In this document: positions 6,224-10,337 of the stretch, piece by piece
Layout of the letters: each line of letters starts with the position of its first letter
Position numbering within the stretch: the stretch's first letter is position 1
Origin: Kosmotogaceae bacterium UBA1373
Lineage (GTDB): Bacteria; Thermotogota; Thermotogae; Petrotogales; Kosmotogaceae
DNA: 10,337 nt
NCBI GenBank assembly: GCA_002305955.1
Contig: DBRH01000029.1
Coordinates: 22,743-33,079, forward strand
Reading direction: 5' to 3'
The notes under the pieces: model-generated
The model's database searches: none
The model's input: only the letters and a program-made list of their open reading frames with translations
What the model was told of the DNA's origin: nothing
Made by a program: the position numbers and the translations under genes

Positions 6224-6317
6224 GGGATCCTGGCCCTGGCTTAGAGATAGAGGATCCCGTTCCTTAACCAAGAACGAAAAACCTGGATGTGCAGCGTCGG
6301 AACTAAGAACCGTTCTT
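6224..6317. repeat. Cluster of short inverted repeats beside the MITE-like element
   Basis: GGGATCCT (6224-6231) pairs with AGGATCCC (6251-6258). A 5-bp CGTTC/GAACG dyad follows around 6258-6276. AAGAAC-C-GTTCTT (6305-6317) is a perfect 6-1-6 palindrome. The motif AAGAAC/GTTC recurs in this stretch. No gene fits the region. It reads as decayed or composite intergenic repeat sequence. Confidence 0.35.
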
Positions 6318-6445
6318 CCCGCTCTCTCAACTACTCGTCTGAGATGTCTTGTTGCACCGCTACCTCATGTGTAATACATAGTTTCTTTAACATATTAACT
6401 TTATAGTTCCGATTCACAGCCACGTATAGTCAGTATAGAATTGAC

Positions 6446-6552
6446 AGGTTTTGAAATGGTCCGTTCAGCTATCTTCGTGATAGCTGACTGAAAAGGAGAG
6501 CAGGAATCGCCTTTAACCGGCGACGAATGAAGCAACTATGATTTCCAAACCT
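6446..6552 (+). ncRNA. Candidate structured RNA / riboswitch-like leader
   Basis: A 107-nt segment can close through AGGTTTTGAAAT (6446-6457) with ATTTCCAAACCT (6541-6552), 11 of 12 pairs. Inside are two perfect hairpins: TCAGCTATC/GATAGCTGA (6465-6473/6479-6487, loop TTCGT) and TCGCC/GGCGA (6507-6511/6519-6523), joined by purine-rich GAAAAGGAGAG. The closing-strand 3' half, ATTTCCAA (6541-6548), can instead pair with TTGGAAAT (6597-6604), which runs into a T6 tract (6604-6609). A possible promoter is TTCACA (6413-6418), N17, TAGAAT (6436-6441). It matches no riboswitch class I know. Fold is from hand pairing only. Confidence 0.35.
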
Positions 6553-6596
6553 AACTAAGATTTATCTCTACTTAATTATTGAAGTATTAATGGCAC

Positions 6597-6626
6597 TTGG
6601 AAATTTTTTGTAACATGATGTATTAT
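6597..6626 (+). promoter_or_regulatory. Possible promoter of the 90-aa gene
   Basis: TTGGAA (6597-6602), an 18-nt spacer and TATTAT (6621-6626) would start transcription near 6633, leaving about 23 nt before the ATG at 6656. The same TTGGAA is also the downstream strand of the alternative RNA pairing described at 6446-6552, so only one of the two readings may be real. Confidence 0.4.
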
Positions 6627-6655
6627 ATATGCATTACTACGATGGAGGGAGTATC

Positions 6656-6928
6656 ATGGCAGTCGAGCGGGATGGAAACTATTCTGTAGTTATGATACGT
6701 GATTTTGGAAAGGCCTGGAAACGGCGCACGGCCAGAATAATGCTCATAAAGCCTTCTGTCACCGAAGAGGAACTGAAGAATATCACACTACGAATATGGG
6801 AAGAAAACGGTCAAGATGTGGACGAGATGATAACCGTTTTCTTTCTACCCGGAATGAACACCGATTCGGTAGCTTACAGTTTCGGTTCCTGCATGAAGGA
6901 CGGTATACCCAGGATCAGTTACAGGTAA
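6656..6928 (+). CDS. Small protein of unknown function, DUF4875-like
   Basis: The 90-aa soluble protein begins MAVERDGNYSVVMIRDFG. I start it at ATG 6656 because GGAGG (6644-6648) is 7 nt upstream. An ATG at 6629 in the same frame lies inside the promoter region and lacks a site. The layout is a basic strand (RRTARIMLIKP), a helix (TEEELKNITLRIWEEN) and a hydrophobic strand (MITVFFLPGMN), then S-V-A-Y-S-F-G-S-C. This alternation, with a 'FFLPGM' strand and a following A-Y/A-W segment, resembles DUF4875-like small proteins. The resemblance is from pattern memory and is weak. No catalytic motif or membrane segment is visible. It appears monocistronic, behind the candidate structured RNA and ahead of a good terminator. 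Confidence 0.7.
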   Translation: MAVERDGNYSVVMIRDFGKAWKRRTARIMLIKPSVTEEELKNITLRIWEENGQDVDEMITVFFLPGMNTDSVAYSFGSCMKDGIPRISYR

Positions 6929-6991
6929 CCGCGTCGAATCGCCTTTCGAAAAGGCTATAATCGATTTCAAGAAACTGATCGGCCATTTTTT

Positions 6992-7023
6992 AACCGCGAT
7001 ATGCTTGAAGCGGTTTATTTTTT
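6992..7023 (+). terminator. Intrinsic terminator of the 90-aa gene
   Basis: AACCGC (6992-6997) pairs with GCGGTT (7010-7015), followed by TTATTTTTT (T tract to 7023). It ends 2 nt before the stop codon of the convergent adenosyltransferase gene. On the minus strand the stem is followed by A residues, so it serves only the plus-strand gene. A second 6-bp hairpin (GCCTTT/AAAGGC, 6941-6955) lies just before it. Confidence 0.75.
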
Positions 7024-7024
7024 A

Positions 7025-7555
7025 TCACTCGACATCGTTCTTGTAAAGGAGTTTTTTCTCTTTGAATTCCTCGTATCTTGCTATGATATAAAGAAAATCC
7101 GAGAGCCTGTTGATGTACTTTCTGACAGGACCGGGGACTTTTTCAAGTCTGGAGAGCGCTATTATCCTTCTCTCGGCTCTTCTGGCTATCGTTCTGCAGA
7201 TATCCAGCTTCGCCGATGCGATCGTGCTTCCTGGAATCACGAATCCTTTGAGGCCAACGATCTCTTCGAAGTAGTGGACGCTTTTCGTAAGTTTTTCAAC
7301 GTCCTCCTCGCTAACCGGCTCGACATATTGAACGTCCTTAGACGCCAGCTGTCCTCCGACTTTGAAGAGGAATCTCTGTACAGAAAGTATGTATCGACTC
7401 ACCTCTTCACAGGTGTGGTGTTTCGCCTCTGCGAGAAAGGAGTTCAGTTCATCTACAGTCCCGTAGGCCTCCACCCTCAGACTGTCTTTATCCACGCGCT
7501 CGCCACTCCAGAGACTCGTCTGGCCTTCGTCGCCCGTCATGGTAGATATACTCAT
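7025..7555 (-). CDS. PduO-type ATP:cob(I)alamin adenosyltransferase
   Basis: The 176-aa enzyme transfers the 5'-deoxyadenosyl group of ATP to cob(I)alamin, making adenosylcobalamin in the cytoplasm. Family landmarks in order: the N-terminal ATP loop TGDEGQTSLWSGERVDK (residues 7-23), R27-V-E-A-Y-G-T-V-D35-E-L-N, a G-F-V-I-P-G segment near 105, I-A-R-R-A-E-R-R (about 123-130), and I-N-R-L-S-D-F-L-Y (148-156). D35 and the RRAERR arginines correspond to the conserved ATP/cobalamin-binding pair of this family. Length is typical for a single-domain PduO. ATG 7555 is preferred: GGAGG (7565-7569) is 9 nt upstream, while the ATG at 7564 directly abuts it. It stands alone, with no cobalamin-dependent enzyme or cobalamin transport gene nearby and no recognisable cobalamin riboswitch upstream. 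A TATAAT (7584-7579, minus strand) may be its -10. Confidence 0.93.
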   Translation of the reverse strand: MSISTMTGDEGQTSLWSGERVDKDSLRVEAYGTVDELNSFLAEAKHHTCEEVSRYILSVQRFLFKVGGQLASKDVQYVEPVSEEDVEKLTKSVHYFEEIVGLKGFVIPGSTIASAKLDICRTIARRAERRIIALSRLEKVPGPVRKYINRLSDFLYIIARYEEFKEKKLLYKNDVE

Positions 7556-7738
7556 CGTTATCATCCTCCTTCCAGAAAATTATACCTAAATTCCCGATGT
7601 GATTATGATCGTTTCAACACACTCTCGATATGTGAAGATACAGATCGATCTTCTACTTACGGTCATTGCCCGCAAACCCCTTCTCGTTGCTGATTTTCTA
7701 ACCAATCGATAGCTCCAAACGTTTTATGCTGGCTGATC

Positions 7739-7767
7739 TGGAGAACCTGATCGATTCAGGCTATAAT
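7739..7767 (+). promoter_or_regulatory. Probable promoter of the HD-GYP gene
   Basis: TGGAGA (7739-7744), 17-nt spacer, TATAAT (7762-7767). The perfect -10 predicts a start near 7774 and an untranslated leader of about 90 nt before GTG 7863. The rest of the 7556-7862 region holds only a small GAAGAT/ATCTTC dyad (7634-7653) and no gene. Confidence 0.5.
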
Positions 7768-7862
7768 TTACGGATGATGACATGTTAAAATCATAAATTG
7801 TGGGGATACAAAAGAAACGGTTGACCGTGAGTAACTTCGATGGTCTCACCAGGAGTGGAAAT

Positions 7863-10181
7863 GTGACTTCTCGAATGAAAGCTGGAAGAACCCTTACAAC
7901 TATCTTAGTCGTTCTGGTCGTTTCGCTTGCGGGAATCTCTTTGTGTCTTGTCACTGCGGAAAGGGCCAGGAACAGCCTCAGCAACGAATTGCTGAACGAG
8001 GCCAAACTTCTAGAAGCCGCGTTGAACAAGGCTCGCCTTAAATCTCTGCACGGTACCATCGATGACCTCGCCAATCCCGCCTATTTGAGGTTGAAGCAAC
8101 AACTAATCCAGGTCAAGAAGATTTTTCCCCAGTACCGCTTCATCTACCTCATGGGAATTAGAGAGGATGGAGAGATCTACTTTTTCATAGATTCGGAGCT
8201 CCCCGGATCAACCGACGAGTCTCTGCCGGGTGACCCATACAGGGGCGCCACGGAAAACGATCGAAAGGTCTTTAAGGAAAAGAAATCGACAGTTGAGTCA
8301 CCTATAAAAGACAATTGGGGCACGTGGGCGAGCGCAACGGTTCCGGTAGTGGACGAGCTCTCAGGAGAGGCCATCGCAGCGCTTGGAATAGATCTGGATA
8401 TAAAGAACTGGAACGGCATTATCCTGGAAAAGACTCTTCCGATGATAGTTCTCTCGGTGCTGTTGCTGTTTTTTTCTGTGATCGGGCTCGCGCTTACGTG
8501 GTGGAAGAAGGCCCTTCCCCAGGAGAGACGGGAGAAGCGCTTCCCAAGATACCTCGACGCTATAACGGTTCTTTTCATTTCTCTGACGATAACTTTCATG
8601 GCCGCTTTTTCTGTGAACGAAAACCAGAAAAGCTCGAGAAACGAAGCCTTCGAAAGCCTGGCGATAAGCAAAGCGACTTTTGTATCGCAGGCGATTCGCG
8701 ATATGCGCGCTTACGAACTAGAGAGTCTCTCACTTTTTTTCGAGTCCAGCGAAAGCGTCGAGCGCCGTGAGTTCGAAACCTTCGTGCGTCCCATCCTTTC
8801 TAAGGGTGACATGACCATCTGGGGCTGGGCGCCTGCCGTCGCCTCCGATGAAAGGTCCGAATTCGAGTCGAAAATCTCCACAGAGCTCTCCGGTAGTTTC
8901 GAGATCTGGGAAATGAACGATCAGGAAAAGATTGTCAGGGCCGGTGAGAGGGCTCTTTACTATCCGATTCTTTACCTGGAACCGCTGGTGGATCACCGGG
9001 AATTTCTGGGACTGGATTTGGGTTCGAACGCGATAACGAAGGCGGTTATTGAAGAGACGGTTGAGACCGGGTTCATGACGGCCTCCGATCCTACGACTCT
9101 GCTTGAGAGTACGGGCGAAGCAAAAGGTGTCTTGATTCTGAAACCTTCATACAAAGAAGCTTCTGACGCTTTTCAGGGATTCGTGCTGGCTTTCTTCCGG
9201 CCCGAAGTCTTCATTAAATTAACCGAGTCGATCTCCCTGAAAGACGGAACGACTGTGATGGGGATTTATTTGCTCGATGATGTAGGCAGACCGGTCTTTC
9301 TGGCATCGACGGTTGGCGAACACGATAGAATAGACGACTCGGTGAGCGAGTTGCGCCACTACCACGCGGAGGAAATGAACGTGATCATGCCGATCTTTGA
9401 ATTCGGGAAGGTCCTCGTGATCGTTGTGCATCCCAGCCTCGATTACGAAAGGCTGTATCCCCTTCAGGAAGGCCGGATGACGCTGGCTATCGGAGCGATC
9501 ATCTCGCTGTTCCTGACAGTGGTGGTAGGTTCGCTAAACAACCGCAGTTATCATCTCCAAAGAGAGGTCCAGCAGAGGACGGAAGACCTGCGAACGAGCC
9601 TGGATAAACTCACCCGGACCATGGAAGGTTCGGTCAGGGCGCTGGCCTCGGCGGTGGACCTTCGCGATCCTTACACGTCTGGCCACCAGCGCCGCGTGAC
9701 CGCGCTGGCGGTAGCTATCGCCGAAAAAATGGGTATCGACAGCGAAAGGATCAACGGGTTGCGCCTAGCGGCGTCGGTTCACGATGTCGGAAAGATCCAG
9801 GTACCGGCTGAAATACTGAGCTCCCCCAGAAGACTTAGCGCCCTCGAGTACGAAATGATAAAGATGCACCCGGGCGCTGGACATTCCCTGTTTGAGGGGA
9901 TCGAATTTCCCTGGCCTGTAGCCGAGATAATATATCAGCATCACGAGAGACTCGATGGCAGCGGGTATCCCCGGGGTCTATCAGGCGAAGAAATCATGCT
10001 TGAGGCCAGAATAATCGCCGTTGCCGATGTCATGGAGGCCATGACCTCCCACAGACCTTACCGCCCCGCTCCGGGACTGGTAGAGGCCGTCAAGGAAATA
10101 AGAGACAATTCGGGAAAGCTTTACGACCCGGCGGTGGTTTCGGCCCTCATAGAGCTCATTGAAGAGGGATACACCTTCTAG
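7863..10181 (+). CDS. Dual-sensor membrane HD-GYP c-di-GMP phosphodiesterase
   Basis: The 772-aa protein is predicted to degrade cyclic di-GMP in response to external signals. Layout: TM1 (about 10-30); a Cache/PAS-like extracytoplasmic sensor (30-185, with Y-R-F-I-Y-L-M and an A-x-A-T-V-P-V strand); TM2 (190-214); a short cytoplasmic loop; TM3 (231-251); a CHASE-like second sensor (about 255-450, with W-G-W-A-P); a further extracytoplasmic stretch; TM4 (539-557); a coiled coil (559-589); and HD-GYP (587-769). The catalytic set is intact: SGHQRRV, V-H640-D641-V-G-K, M-H669-P-G-A-G-H, QHHERLDGSGYP (H693, H694, GYP 701-703), and D722-V-M-E-A-M-TSHRPYR. The start is GTG 7863, supported by AGGAG (7851-7855) at 7-nt spacing; the frame runs upstream to GTG 7800 without a good site. 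No partner regulator is adjacent. Confidence 0.92.
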   Translation: MTSRMKAGRTLTTILVVLVVSLAGISLCLVTAERARNSLSNELLNEAKLLEAALNKARLKSLHGTIDDLANPAYLRLKQQLIQVKKIFPQYRFIYLMGIREDGEIYFFIDSELPGSTDESLPGDPYRGATENDRKVFKEKKSTVESPIKDNWGTWASATVPVVDELSGEAIAALGIDLDIKNWNGIILEKTLPMIVLSVLLLFFSVIGLALTWWKKALPQERREKRFPRYLDAITVLFISLTITFMAAFSVNENQKSSRNEAFESLAISKATFVSQAIRDMRAYELESLSLFFESSESVERREFETFVRPILSKGDMTIWGWAPAVASDERSEFESKISTELSGSFEIWEMNDQEKIVRAGERALYYPILYLEPLVDHREFLGLDLGSNAITKAVIEETVETGFMTASDPTTLLESTGEAKGVLILKPSYKEASDAFQGFVLAFFRPEVFIKLTESISLKDGTTVMGIYLLDDVGRPVFLASTVGEHDRIDDSVSELRHYHAEEMNVIMPIFEFGKVLVIVVHPSLDYERLYPLQEGRMTLAIGAIISLFLTVVVGSLNNRSYHLQREVQQRTEDLRTSLDKLTRTMEGSVRALASAVDLRDPYTSGHQRRVTALAVAIAEKMGIDSERINGLRLAASVHDVGKIQVPAEILSSPRRLSALEYEMIKMHPGAGHSLFEGIEFPWPVAEIIYQHHERLDGSGYPRGLSGEEIMLEARIIAVADVMEAMTSHRPYRPAPGLVEAVKEIRDNSGKLYDPAVVSALIELIEEGYTF

Positions 10182-10337
10182 AGGAAACAGACTTTCCTGA
10201 ATCATAATCGCTTCGCAATGCCAGTCACCTCCGGTCCCTATAGGAACAGTTGTTGGTTGTGCTTTGTAAGTTCTTGGTAAAAACACGAGAGAAAGAGCAT
10301 CGAGAGTTCGCTTCGCTCACGATAAGGCGTCTCTCCT
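10182..10337. other. Noncoding, repeat-like end of the window
   Basis: AGGAAA/TTTCCT (10182-10187/10193-10198) forms a 6-bp hairpin directly after the HD-GYP stop codon but has no T run. TTCGCAATGCCAGT (10212-10225) repeats the reverse complement of 46-59. CCTATAGG is an 8-bp palindrome near 10240. The last 70 bases contain a doubled TTCGC (in GTTCGCTTCGCTCAC) flanked by GAGAG and CTCTC. I see no gene; this looks like intergenic repeat sequence that may continue past the window. Confidence 0.4.

Noticed and set aside
6440..6560. Known riboswitch classes (cobalamin, c-di-GMP, THF, glycine, TPP, ZTP, fluoride) for the structured leader
   Set aside because: I compared the remembered conserved cores with this segment and found none. 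GGAGAG occurs as in the THF class, but the rest of that motif is missing.
7001..7693. Long plus-strand open frame of 230 codons
   Set aside because: It is antisense to the clear cobalamin adenosyltransferase gene, has no ribosome site and begins inside a terminator hairpin. It is a by-product of codon usage on the other strand.
8177..8996. Minus-strand frames opposite the HD-GYP gene (8177-8671, 8730-8996)
   Set aside because: The plus-strand protein has continuous recognisable domains here. The minus frames have low-complexity Ser/Phe-rich translations and no ribosome site.
9981..10286. Minus-strand 101-codon frame at the right end
   Set aside because: It overlaps the catalytic HD-GYP core on the other strand and has no family resemblance. 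The GGAGGT near 10230 does not position a start for it.
1..10337. CRISPR array, tRNA/rRNA gene, toxin-antitoxin pair, phage or insertion-sequence gene
   Set aside because: No regularly spaced repeats, no cloverleaf or CCA-type ends, and no transposase, integrase or toxin motif seen on reading both strands.

Overview
The window looks like a stretch of chromosome from a member of the Thermotogota, most like Mesotoga or Kosmotoga. This is inferred from overall style: strong purine-rich ribosome binding sites, frequent GTG and TTG starts, AGA/GAG-rich codons, dense packing, and TM-rich signalling genes. No phylogenetic marker gene is present, so the assignment is tentative. There is no rRNA, tRNA, CRISPR array, transposase or phage gene.

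Layout. Bases 1-223 are an AT-rich leader with a near-consensus promoter (151-179). It drives an unrecognised 31-codon small ORF (224-319) and, 9 nt later, a DUF4097-type lipoprotein built from repeated S-N-G turns (329-1174), closed by a hairpin terminator. A putative exported protein follows (1316-1939). It converges, with a 20-bp overlap, on a minus-strand pair: a seven-repeat propeller-like lipoprotein (4188-2620) and a DUF6062-like protein with two CxxC/CxxH half-sites (2600-1920). A short intergenic region with a perfect 7-3-7 palindrome separates that pair from a small four-cysteine protein (4347-4550). A long hairpin marks the next convergent junction. The minus-strand pair beyond it is a PadR regulator (5930-5607) translationally coupled to a HAAS-domain membrane protein (5604-4666), with dyads at the promoter.

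Bases 6031-6655 hold no gene but are the most structured part of the window: a 129-bp MITE/REP-like element with inverted ends (6081-6209), further inverted repeats, and a possible multibranch RNA (6446-6552). The closing-stem 3' strand of that RNA can alternatively pair with a segment immediately followed by a T run, a riboswitch-like arrangement just ahead of a 90-aa gene (6656-6928). A good terminator separates this gene from a convergent PduO-type cobalamin adenosyltransferase (7555-7025). The right-hand quarter is one large gene (7863-10181) for a membrane c-di-GMP phosphodiesterase with two extracytoplasmic sensor regions (Cache-like and CHASE-like) and a complete HD-GYP domain. The last 156 bases are noncoding and repeat-like.

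Functionally this is a mosaic of small independent units: envelope proteins, one ligand- or stress-type regulator/membrane pair, one cofactor enzyme, and one c-di-GMP signalling protein. They do not form a single pathway. Several genes have a better start than their longest open frame suggests. These starts were chosen on Shine-Dalgarno spacing and are given in the entries.
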